A DNA stretch of 64,000 nucleotides. Origin: Elephas maximus indicus. Its lineage: Eukaryota; Chordata; Mammalia; Proboscidea; Elephantidae. The notes below the pieces were generated by a model. The model was not told the origin of the DNA. It did no database searches and worked only from the letters and a program-made list of their open reading frames with translations. The position numbers were made by a program, and so were the translations under genes. The DNA lies in the NCBI RefSeq assembly GCF_024166365.1, contig NC_064826.1, positions 26,002,001 through 26,066,000 on the forward strand. The letters run 5' to 3'. Below, piece by piece: positions 12,546 through 25,000 of the stretch (position 1 is the stretch's first letter; every line of letters starts with the position of its first letter).

Positions 12546-12873
12546 TGATGTGTTTATATAATAAATCAGCAACATATTAGTGCACTGGTTTCTGTCCTGA
12601 TGTATCAGTATTCAATTTCTGGAATTGAAAAGGATAGGAAACATAATTTTGTGCCTTTTGCCAGATTTATACTTGAGACTGGCAAAAATACCTACCTTTT
12701 TTCCTGAAATCTTATATTTGGGATGTTGTGTTGACTCTGGGCTTATAAAATTATGTCTGCTAATTAGGTATATCTGTTTAAAAATGAACTTAATGTATAC
12801 TGTGTAGTTTTCCCCTAGAACCTTGGTTGAGTGTTATTTTGAACCTAATGGCTATGAATTTTGTATTTTGCAG

Positions 12874-13008
12874 ACTATGTCTTCGGCAGTGGTACAGTTA
12901 TATGCGGCAGATCGGAATTGTATGTGGTCAAAGAAGTGCAGTGGTGTTGCTTGCCTTGTTAAAGACAATCCACAGAGATCTTATTTTTTAAGAATATTTG
13001 ACATCAAG
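12874..13008 (+). CDS. WASL: WASL exon 2 (WH1 domain, first visible part)
   Basis: Codes residues 40-84, beginning [16 protein letters not shown] and ending RIFDIK. Acceptor ttttgcag and donor gtgagt flank an open frame of 45 codons in phase 0. This is the core of the WH1/EVH1 domain, which binds proline-rich WIP-family proteins. An ATG at the second codon is internal; the real start is in exon 1, upstream of the window. Confidence 0.97.
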
Positions 13009-16000
13009 GTGAGTTTAGATCACTTTCACTTTAAAGTGTAGGTGATTAGGTTTTGTGCCTCAGTTATAATGAAATATAAATTTCTTTTAAGAAATTTATA
13101 TTCCAGTATGTAGTATTTAAATCATACTACTGTTAGAAGGGTAAAACTTGGTGTTAGGTATTGAAGTATGGACATTGTGAGTAAACGGGAATATGCCCTG
13201 AGCTGGATCAGGAATCAAACCTTGTTTGATCTTTTCACTCTTTTCACTGCCGTCTGTCATTACAGCTAGTTTTGTTTTTAATTGTGCCTTTGGATCTTGA
13301 GCTTTCCCCACAGTTTCTCCTTTTCTAATAAAGTTCCTTTATTCCATCCTGTCCATTACAGACTAGTGTACATACTGCTTTCAGGGAATAGCATAAGCAT
13401 GTTTTAGTTCGGTATGTACTAGTGTTTACTCAGGTTTAAAGCATTATATAATATCTGTACTAATGTATTTGCTACCTATTTTTCTATATGTTGTTTCTCA
13501 ACAAGGTCCATTCAAATTTTTACAGCTCTGTATCCCTCACTCTCAATTATAAATCCATCTTGTCCTAGTTTGTATGCCTTTTGTCAAGGATTCATTTCCT
13601 ACAGTTACCACAGAAGTAATTATCATTTGCAAAGTTGAAGTCTCGTATTTCTTTTAAAACTTTTCGCATATGTGAACCTCCATGATTAATAGTTACATAC
13701 GTCAATATGATTCATGCATACACACCCACACCCACACCCATGGCTTTAAACTCCTGGGCTCTATTTATTATCTGAACATAATCAAGCTGTTTTTTTCCCA
13801 CATCTCTGGGCCTTAGCGTCTTTATTTGTAAAATGGGATGACTTTCTGGGTCTGTTGAAAAGTATTTCACTAGGATTAAATGAGATTTAAGTTATTATAC
13901 TTCGTAAATTAGTGCTTCTTAATATCCACTGTCCCCTACCCTCAAGACAGCTGAGAGATGTGACATGTTCCTGTTACCAATGGTGGCTCACTATGGCAAT
14001 GATTATGGCACGTGCATAGATTGAAAGACATCCCTAAGTGCTTTGATGTATGTCTCATCACCAGTGAGAAGCACTGTTTAGAAATGGGATTCACATACAG
14101 CTCCATTGAGAAGAAGAGATTCCATTACAGCGGTCATAATGTGTATACTTAGTGCATTTTAAATATTTTTAAAAATTATGATCTAGGTAGAACGTTGCGT
14201 TTCAGAATAGGGCTATGATTATGCATCCCTAACCACTCATTTCCAAGTGTAGGTAACAATTATGGAACACTCATTATTAGCCATGTTGGGTATTGAGGTT
14301 AAATATATTTCTTTTACTATGGCCATAGATATGACAATTATCCATGACTCTCTTTAACCATGGTGGGCTTTAGTCGTCAGTGTCTTTCTGTGGTATGAGT
14401 GATATTCCTAATACCAGTATTTAGTTAAGAGGCCATTCTGCAAAAGTTAGGAATTCGAAGATTGCTAATGAGCAGTACAGAGCCAGTACATCTGACCCTC
14501 CCAGCATCTACAGAATTGAGGAAAAGAACATGAGATATTCCTGTTATATTTGATAAACCAAACACCCAAACCCATTGCCCTCGATTGGACTCCAACTCAT
14601 AGTGACCCATAGGACAGAGTAGAACTGCCCAGTAGGGCTTCCAAGGCATAGCACAGTCTGTTACTGACGGGACGTCTTATTGGTGATTGGCATGTATACA
14701 AAAGTATCTTCCTCCTTCCATGTAACATTGGTGGTCTAATAATTGTTCTGGTTATGAATTTAACTAAATATATTTGAGAATGCTTGATTAATGAAATTAT
14801 ATCTTAAGCATACCAAATTAAACTCATTTGATATGTAGGTTTTATGAAAGAAACCTTATCTGGTATTTTCTGTTTTGTTAGTAAGAAATTGCTGATTAGC
14901 TAAATTATGTGATATTTATTTATTATAATATATATGGCATATATGTGTATAAAGCTATTGTTAGTATTAAAAATTCCCTTAACATAAGTCACCTGCTTTC
15001 CTTCATTCCTAGATACTATCTTTTTTGGTAACTCTTATTTTAATTTCTACTTTTTTTTCAGGATGGGAAACTATTGTGGGAACAAGAGCTATATAATAAC
15101 TTTGTATATAATAGTCCTAGAGGATATTTTCATACCTTTGCTGGAGATGTAAGTCGTACTTTCCTTTATTTCTCTATTTAATGTAATTGCTTTTATAGTT
15201 GTCTGGAAAGCGCTTATGAACTTTTTGTGTAAATACTGTATAAAATATAAAGAATTATTTTTAGAAGATGTCTTAATAAATATTCTAGCTAAATAGGAAG
15301 AAATTCCTAAGATTTTGGGGCCAACAAAAAGAAACCATGGGGGAAGGCTCAAAAAAGTACTGTAAATAAAATTTGCTATGGTAGAAAAGAGATTTTTCTG
15401 TTTTTTTTAATCATCTTTGTCTTAACTGTGTGATTTGGGTAAATAGTTTAACCTTTTGTGGACTTAGTTTTGATACCTATGAAAAATGAGTCTTAAATGT
15501 CCAATAATTGATAGTAACTTTTAAATATTGAATGTTATACAGCCATTCAAATTATTTCATGGAAGAATAGTTCATGACCGTGAAGGGTATTAAAATACAG
15601 TAAATGAGGGGGTGCATTTTAAAAATTAATTGTATATGCTTGGAGAAAATGTTGGAACAATTTTTATACCAAGTGCTCACAGGAATTGCCAGAGTAACTG
15701 GATTATAGGTGGTTTTAATTTTCTTTGTTTTGCATATTTGTATTTCCTAAATTTTATATAGTGAAAAAAAAAAAAGCTTAGATTAGATGATATATCCATC
15801 TCTTCAGAAAGCATTCTCTTCTTTATCCAAAGATCAGACAGGCCCATAAAACAAGCAGTAGTACCTGTAGTTTAGTAATGTATATGAGACTAAATGGGCA
15901 CACCAGCCCAAGGGCAAGGACGAGAAGGCAGGAGGGGACAGGAAAGCTGGACAAATGGAAATGGGGAGCTCAAGGTTGAGAAGGGGAGAGTGTTGACACA

Positions 16001-19000
16001 TCACTGGGTTGGCAACCAATGTCGCAAAACAATACAAGTATTAATTGTTTAATGAGAAACTAATTTGCTCTATAAACCTACATCTAAAGCACAATAAAAA
16101 AAAATTTTTTTTTCTTCTCTAACTTCATATTTTTTTGATAGGATATAGCTATAAGTCAAAATCGACTCGATGGCAGTGGGTTTTTTTTTTTTTTATGTAA
16201 CGGTTTGCATTAAATGCCGTGATAATGTCAGTGTTTCTACATTTTAATAATTTATGTTAATTAAAGTTATAATTTAAATACTGCCTCTAATTGAGCTGTA
16301 AAATAAAAACATAAGCTTATAGAATTGACCTGTATTTGACTGACTTTTCCAGTGTTTGCCTTTTCTAGCCCAGATTGTTTTCAGAACCCTACTAAAAAAT
16401 CAAATTTAATTTACTATTTTATTTTTTGCAGAAGGTGAAATATTTAGTTTCATATTTGATTATCTACTGCGATAGGTAACTTTTCTAACAGTATTCTTTT
16501 ACTTTACCTTTTTTGGGCTTTGGCCTTAAATGTTAAATTGCTCAGGTCATAAAATAATTTTTTGCGTGCTAGTAATGTCAACCTTTCTTTTTTCAGAAAT
16601 GTACTTCTGTTGGTCGTCATCTTTTTCTTTATACAAAGCTAAATTTGTGCGTTTTGTTGTTTATTCTTTTGATGAAAAAATTTCAGACTTGCCAAGTTGC
16701 TCTTAATTTTGCCAATGAAGAAGAAGCAAAAAAATTCCGAAAAGCAGTTACAGACCTACTGGGCCGGCGACAAAGGAAGTCTGGTAACTTTTTCTTTAAT
16801 TTCCTTAAAATCTGACATTTTTTTCTTAAATTTCTGACTACAGTTTGGAGGCCAGATATGCCCTATTGTCTGTTTTTGTAAGTGAAAGTGAATTGAAACA
16901 CAGCTATGTTCATTCATTCACATATTGTCTGTGACCGTGTTCACGTCACAGTGTAGTTGAGTATTCTCCGCAGACTGCATGGACTGCAAAGCCTGAAATA
17001 CATATTATTTGGCACTTAACAGAAAAAGTTTGCTGATCCCCACCCTAAAAGAAACTTTTTTTTTGAGAAATACTTTTTCCAGATTTAGTGTAGGACCCAT
17101 TGTAATAACTTTTTTGTTGGTAAAGTTTTATATCTTCTGGCTCTTAATTTACATTTTTGTGACATTGTTCATAACTAAAAAAAAAAAAAATTAAATATTT
17201 TATACTTTGTAAACAAGGATTTTAGGCAAGACTAGAAGTAAATAAGCAGAGTTGCAAACAAGAGCCACAAACGTTGCCTCATCTGTTTTCTCTCTAATGC
17301 TGTAAGTTATAAAACCATAAGGAACTTAGTTTAGTGCATGAGATGATTCCAGTACTATAAAACAGTTACAGAATGATACAGAATAAAATAGAGCTTTAGA
17401 TTTACTCATTTAGAACTATTGTTAACAGCAATGTACAAGACCTTTCTATTGTCAAGTGGGAAAATAGTGATTAGGAGAGGTGAGCATTCTCCAAAATGAT
17501 CTTCTCATGCAAATCAGTATTAGAAAAAAATATGGGAGTTGAGATCAGCCAAATAGATCCCCTTAAAACTTTCCATGCCCTCATACTCCTTGGAAAGTCT
17601 TTTCATACTGCCAGGAGTACGAGTTATCTCAGTTTGAAGATCACTGTATTCAAGGGTATAAACCAAGAAGAAGGAAGACACTGGATTAGGAAAAACAGGA
17701 GCGTAAAAGCGTGTATTCCATTGTATACATCTTTACTGTCATCTCAGTGGAGTTTTAAGAGGGCGGTGAGATAAAAATAAAAAATACAGTGAACTGAGTT
17801 GTTTCTTCGCTTTTGCCGTCTTATTATATTCCACTTGTAATGGGTGACCAGGAGAATTATTATTATTAGGGGTCTGTTATTTTTTATTTCTTTTGAAATA
17901 ACATTTACCACTAGATTCCATGCTAGGAAAGGATTTTATGCTGTTAGTGAAACCTCACCTTTAGGAATGACTATAGTTCCAGTGTCTGTTTTAGTGATGT
18001 GCTGTGGTGGAAGGCTAGGGACTCTCTGGTTCCTTTCAGTCAAAATATGTGACACTTCCAATATAAAAAAGAGTAAGAAATGAATCTTAAAATACTGAAA
18101 AATTGACTTGGAAATTAATGGGGCACTAAAAGATGTTTTCCAGCTTCCCACCTGGTACAGGAATTGTTTTATATAGTTCCTAAACTTTTGATCAGTGTTT
18201 CAGGAGCAGAAAGCTCACAGCATTAAGGAGATAGCTGATTGATTGTCGGGTAGTCCTTGATGCTGAGGCTAACCCCAATGTCGCATCTCTTTAACTTAGG
18301 CCCATAGGATCCAACTTAGGAGCAACAAAGATTTAGCCTGTTTCCCTTTGCTCACAATAGCTATTTAATATGGGAAGCCAGCAATCACGTCCTACCTTAT
18401 GCCTTTGCTTATTAATCCTAATCAGTACCAGTTTCCTGAGCCATTCCTCGCATGATATTGTTTATATAGACTTCTCATCTTGAGTACTATGCTCTGAATC
18501 CAGTATGGATTTTTATGACCTCTTAGAATAGGGTGTCCAGATTTGAATACAGTGTTGGAAAATGCTTACAACTGGGATGCTTTAACATCCCTTGACTTGA
18601 TTTAAACACTGTTCTGCTGATGTTCTACTCTGTCCTATAGGCTCGCTATGAGTCGGAATTGACTGGACGGCACTGGGGTTTTTTTGGGGGGTTCTGCTAA
18701 TGTTTTAGCAAATGCTTTAGAATGTTCAGCCTTCTTCAACCAAACCCTCCCCCTTTTTATGCATGAATTGCTTTCAAGCCAGGATGCCATCATATACCTA
18801 AGTGATTGCTTTTTAGAACTTATACTCTGACTTTTCTATTTATCTCAGTATATTTTCATATTTGTTCATCCACTAATTAAAAAGTGTGCCTCCTTGGAAA
18901 TTGGGGATTGGCATTCATTGACATGGATGGGACTTGCTTACTTCAAATGTTTCAGAAAGTTACTTTATCAGACCAACAGAGGAGAAATACATTTCTAGTT

Positions 19001-22000
19001 CCCATTGTTAGGATTTAAAATTCATCTCCTAGTTTAATTCTGTTGATTTTAGTTTGTGGTTATTTATAAAATAATAATTTAATTATACCAGTTATTTGTA
19101 TTTCTCTTGTAATTTCAAAAAAATATGTGTTAAAAAAATCTGTGAAAATGATACTCATTTAAAATTCTTCAGTTACACTTGAGACTTTCTTAAAGCCAAA
19201 GTAGGGTCTTATTGTGAGAAAACCTGGTAAGAATATAAATGCAAAGAATTGGTAGAAATTCTCCCGGTTTTTCTCCTCCCTAATTGACTGTAGCTTCTCA
19301 GTATTTTCTTGCTCTGTCCCAGTGCTCAGAATTCTTTGGAAAGTCTCATTCCCTTTCTGCTTTCCTTCAGTCCCATAGCTTTGAATACTGTCTATATGCC
19401 AGTGACTCCCAGTACTGACTTCTCCCCTGATCTCGGACTCTGTCTACTCAAATTGGATGTCAAAATAGCCTTCAAACTTAACAAGCCTGAGCAGAACACC
19501 TGGCTCTTGTCCCACACCCCCAAATGTAGCCCCACTGAGACTGGTTTTTCAGTGTCTTAGTCTTCCCTGTCTCAGTAAAAGGCATTGTACCACCTAGTCA
19601 CTCAGGCTCAAATCCATGCCCCCTCATAAATCCTGTCCGTAAGTCCCATTGACTCTACTTTAACCATTATCTCCTGAGTTTGACTACATCTCATCACTTT
19701 TGCTGTTACCACCCTAATCCAGTCACCATTATCTGCTGTTTGGATTACTGCATAGCTTTCTGGCTAGCCTCACCCTTCTACTCTGGCCCCCGTACTTTCT
19801 CTTTTCCACACATTAGCCAGACTGAACTTTGTAAAAACATAGATTAGATCATGTTACTTGCTGTATTCAAAACCCTACAAGAGCTTTCTATCATATATAG
19901 AATAAAATCTGTAGTCCCTAACCATGGTCCCATCATGTAAGTGGAACCCTACATGATCCAGCCCCTGACTCTCCTGATTTGTCTCCTTCCACTCTTCCTG
20001 TTGCTCATTCCAGTCCAGCCTTCATGATGTTCTGTCATACTGTTTCCTCCATGGGGCCTTTATATATATTGTTCCCTCCTCACTCCTTCAGATGTCCACT
20101 CAGGTATCAGTTCCTCACAGAAGCCCTCCTTATCTACCTGTATATCCACTTAAAAATAAGACAGTTTAAGTGAATTAGCTTTTTAAGTTGATGTCGTATT
20201 ATATATGTCTTAATAACATTCTTTTAATTTATTTTCTAACAGAGAAAAAACGAGACCCCCCAAATGGTAAGCACTTTGACAATTATTGGTCAAAAAATTT
20301 TAAATTACTGTTTAGTAATCCTCGTAAAGACATGCACCGTACACTAATACCCAATATTTACTATATTCAGATATAGTTTGGTTATAGTTTATTGTGTTCT
20401 TATTTTAAAATATTGAATGACAGGTGAGACTCAGTAAATATACTATTCTTTGGCTTTTTTCTAGAATGGGGGAATAATACTTAGGGTGAAGATCACTAGT
20501 GATATCTTAATTTTGTATTCACAGTTAACTAAGTTTAGAACCTGTACAAGATATCTTAATTTTGTATTCACAGTTAATTAAGTTTAGAACCTGTACAATC
20601 TGGTCTTAAAAATGTTCCTTAAAGGCAGTAAATTTTGTCTAGCATATTTATTAACTTCCTACTTTAAGATGTATCTTTTTTCAGTGTTTCAAAATATTAT
20701 TTCATACTGGTAATATGAAACTAGCCCCCGTTCAATATTAATACTTACAATGATGGTTTTTTTTTTTTTAGAACTAATAGTAGCTGCAGAGAACTGTCTA
20801 TATATATAAATTTATAATTGTATGTAATATATAATTATGTATCCACATTTATATAATAATATATAAATTTGTATTTATATAAATTTTATATAATTAAAGT
20901 GTTATGGGTATATGTATTTTTAATATTGAATATCAAAGAGTAAAAATGGGATATCAAGATGTAAAAGACAAGATGCCAGACCTCAAGGGCATAGAGCCTC
21001 ATCCTGGATTTCATAAACCCTTCCTGAAATTGTGTGCTAAATTTTATAAGTATGTATGTTCTTTTCTCTGGAGAGAGAGGATCCATGGCTTTCATCACAT
21101 TTCAATGGGGTCCCTGATCCAGTGAAGGTAAAGAACCATTGTTTCAGAAGCCTTCATTGTAATGGGGAATATAGCAGCCTTTTTGAAAAAAGCATCTGAA
21201 GTCCCGTCATCAGAACTTAGGATGATCGTTGGGGGGAATATATGTAATACAAAGTTCTTAAGATAGGACAACTATTAGTGATAGTTGGAGTTTGTTTCTT
21301 TTAAACAAGAACATATTCCTTTCTGATTTTGGCCGTAAATTTGTTTTCTTGATCTCAAAACATGAACCAAATATTGGTGTATTAAGTTTTGGATTATATT
21401 TCTTGTTGTTAGTTGCCATCAGGTCTGTTCTGACTCCTGGCGACCACATGTGTGCACAGTAGATCTGTACTTCATAGGGTTTTCAGTGGCTGATGTTTTT
21501 GAAGTAGCTCTCCAGGCCTTTCTTTCAAGGTGCCTCTGGGTGGAATCCGGCCTCCAGTCTTCAGTTAGCAGCTGAATGCATTGACCATTCGCACCACCCA
21601 GGGGCTTCATTTGGATTATATACCTTATTAATTTCTTTTAAATGGCTAACAGTAGTTCAGTAGTGCTTATCATGTGGCAAGTGTTACATACTTTGACTTG
21701 CTCTTTTAAATGCAAATGTTAATTCTTACTTATGAATACATGATAAAATAGGGCTGTATGGGGATTAAATGAGGTAATCAAAGTGCGTAGCATAGTGCTA
21801 GTACATAGTAGGTAATAAATGCTAGTTAGGAAAAAGGTTGTACAGTAATAATAATAGCAGCTATTATTTAATGATCATTTACTACTTGCAGGCACTGTTT
21901 AGAAACCTTATGAAGCAACTCCTATTACCCCCACCCCAATATTATAGATGAGGAAACTGGGAAGCACAGAAAGGTAACTTGTTCAATGTCAGATAACTAG

Positions 22001-25000
22001 TTAAGTGGTAGAACAGGATTCAGTCTCATGTGATCTGATGCCAGAGTCTGGCCCCTTAACCACTATGCTGTTACGTCAAGATGATTATGAGGGAGAAAGT
22101 GAGAGCTGCCTGAAGTTAAGAACACAGCCATAAATGGCAGAGGCAAAGGAAGCAGAGGTACAGCTGAGTCACAAGGCACTCACCTGTTAACTTTTAGTGC
22201 ATTGTAGAATGTTTTTTCTTGATGTACCCAATAGTTTAGCCTCTTTTTGAATTTATTAAATTATTTTGCATTATCTGTGAGTATTCACAGAGCTCTGGCT
22301 GCTAACCAAAAGGTCAGCAGTTCCAGTGTACTGGGTGCTCCTTGGAAACCCTATGGAGCAGTTCTACTCTGTCCTATAGGGTCACTATGAGTAATTTAAT
22401 CCTTCAGTACATTTGTAAAATGCATTTCTGAAAAGGTACCTAATTTCTACGAATAGGTAGACTTTGGGAAATCTTTCACTGACAGTGGTGTCTCATAATC
22501 ACATTACCTCTGCTGAGAGAGGCACTCTTAGTAGTTACAATCCTTTGGCGCAGTAGTCCCAAACTCTTTTCATTAAATACAATACGGAGTTAAAGAAAAT
22601 AAACTCACTGTCATTGAGTCGATTTCGACTCATAGCGACCCTATGGAATAGGGTAGGACTGCCCCATAGAGTTTCCAAGGAGTGCTTGGTGGGTTCCAAC
22701 TGCTGACGTTTTGATTAGCAGCTATAGTGCTTAACCACTGCGCCACCAGTGTTTCCAAAAAAAAAAGAGTATCATTAAAAAACAAAATTATATAGCATGT
22801 ATTACCAATATTTGTATACTTATTAATTTATAATATATGCATGTGAAATGTTATTAATATATTGCATACACAGTAAGAATGAAATAAATAATTATAAAGA
22901 GAAGTTCTAGTATTTTTTCCTGCTTTGTAGTAGATGGTCTTGCTCTCCCCACTGCTTGAAGACCACTGCTTCGGAGGAGGCAGATTACTTCCTGCACCAT
23001 CACTAGGTGGCAGTGCACCATCACTAGGTGGCAGTGGTACCTTAACCACATCATGCAGCATCCATGGAGGTGCTCTGTTTCAGATCCTCATTTAGGTTAT
23101 CAGTTTACCAAATTAGAGCTTTTAGAAAGATACTTTCAAATCTTCTGTAAGTTTTATTTTTTTTTAAGAAACATCTCTGTGCCTTATATAAGCTTGTTAG
23201 ACACTTCCTGCCCAGGGTTCACTTTTTTAGTTTGTTGTGTTTGAAGCAAATATTTAATTAGACTTTAGAACACCATTCCAATAAATGTATTTCCTGAGCC
23301 CTTTAAACTCTAAAGGTAAATGACTGTTGTCAACAGAATAACCAGGTACCTTGAAAGAGTAAAAAATCTTTTTCTAAATTCTCAAAGGTATTACTCAGTA
23401 TTTGTTAAATGATGAGCTACTGAACTACAAACTGAGAACTGATAAAGAAATAATACATGATGACATTTGTCAAGTTAGCATTATCAGTCACCTTGTGGTT
23501 TGACTTTTGTGTAAAGGGTAGAATAGTTAATAGAAAGCGTAGTAGAGTAGGAACTAAGATAGCAGAGTTCATCTTTGCGTCTCACTAATTGTGAGATTTT
23601 AGGCAGATGACCTGACTCTTCTAGTCCTTAATTTTCATCATTTGTAAAATGAAAAGTTTCAAAAAGGAACTTCCTAATTTTCTAGTGTTAATTTCCTGTA
23701 CATCTCTATAGTGTGGATTTTCCTATACAGATTCAGTTAAATAATGTTTTAACCAATATTTAGGAAATTCATTTGTAATAACCTAGTGAGTTAACGCCAG
23801 GGCTTTATAAACTGCTGGCAGATGTATAACAATATAATCATGCCTGATCTGGGGGTATAGAAAGGAGAGGAAGCACAGTGTGTTATGAGTTGAACCTTGA
23901 TATTCCTTCCACATACCACTTGTATTTTGTTCCTGTCCTCTTCACCCTTGAACAGTCTTCAGAGACAGCTGAGTTAACTTTCTCTAGTGAGTTATGAATT
24001 AGGCTTAAAAGATCTTTAACTTCCTTATTGTCCAGAAAAGAATTCACTGGCTTGGATAATTTAAACTGTTAAACTTTACCCAACTCTTTTACCTTTTAGA
24101 TCATCTGTAGTATAACATAGTATAATGGATTGCTTTTATATAAGCTAAAGCAGCATACAAATATTTTTGTTTTCTCCTAAAAACTATTATGCTGGCTTTT
24201 TTTTTTTTTTTTTTTATGGTAAATTTGGTTGCTCCCTTACAGTTGTTGTTCGAACACCTATTTCAGTAAGGGTGTATGTATATAGAGAGGGTCTAACTCT
24301 GATACTCTCAAGTTTGTCTTAAGTCAGTTCTTAAATTCTACTAAGTATAAAGGAAAAGAGTAAACAGTAATTTGCAGATTGGCATGGGTAAGTTATAAGA
24401 AAAGAATGGGAAGAAAAGGGAGAATGAGAAGTTAAAACAGATCAGTAGTTAAGTCCATGAAGATACGAGCGTGACCCCAATTCAACCCTCTGACACCCAA
24501 ATTCCGGGTTCTCAACAAGACCCTTATTTTTATGAAACTACAGGAATCTCTGAAGCCTGATATCTACACAAGTTGAAAAGTTCACATCTTTATCTACTAT
24601 TTAGTTAGCCTTTCAGCTCATACTGTACTGTGTAACTAACCTTTATTGCTCGATCCAGTTATTTTCAGGTTATTCTTGACACTGAATTGTATTATTCACA
24701 AGCTTCCCCTCCCCTCCCCTCCCTTTTTTCCCCCCAAGAAGAAAGTCTTTATTTCTTACTAAAATGAGCAACTCCCCATGGAATTAATTTTTTATTAAAT
24801 TATAAATAAAACTTTTAGACATGTATTTATATAAAAGTAAACTTTGAGGAAAAGTAGCCAAATTTTTGTGATAACTAGAAATGCCCATCCTTCTAAATTG
24901 ATTACTTGTCCACCAAGGTGACGATGGCTTTCATAATTTTATTTTAGCTATATTTCATCTTTAATAGTAGAGCTGAGAGAGAGAAAATGGGTTACATATG

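Larger units (their letters stand above)
1..12873 (+). other. WASL: WASL intron 1 (3' part)
   Basis: No exon-1 coding sequence (GC-rich, MSSVQQQPPPP) is present, so the window starts inside this long intron. It is mostly L1 3' ends, AfroSINEs, an internally deleted RTE, L2, MIR and MER5-like copies (listed separately). The stretches 500-1180, 1500-3360, 4840-6060, 6990-9200 and 11700-12300 show only unassigned AT-rich DNA and a CA repeat. The intron ends in ttttgcag before exon 2. Confidence 0.85.
13009..15061 (+). other. WASL: WASL intron 2
   Basis: 2053 bp, GT...AG. Holds a MIR-like stretch (13755-13925), a short cacaccc simple repeat near 13722-13740 and a truncated AfroSINE (14555-14650). 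Nothing else recognisable. Confidence 0.9.
15149..16686 (+). other. WASL: WASL intron 3
   Basis: 1538 bp. Carries an L1 3' end (15835-16110) and an AfroSINE tail fragment (16150-16195). The first 600 bp are AT-rich without recognisable features. Confidence 0.9.
16784..20242 (+). other. WASL: WASL intron 4
   Basis: 3459 bp. Contains an hAT-type fossil (16835-17042), an AfroSINE tail (18620-18690) and an L2-like block (19560-20150). The stretch 17050-18600 shows only AT-rich DNA with chance frames. Confidence 0.9.

Noticed and set aside
12878-12880. ATG at the start of WASL exon 2 as the initiation codon
   Set aside because: It is Met41 of N-WASP; the splice acceptor directly precedes it and the protein length fits an upstream exon 1.
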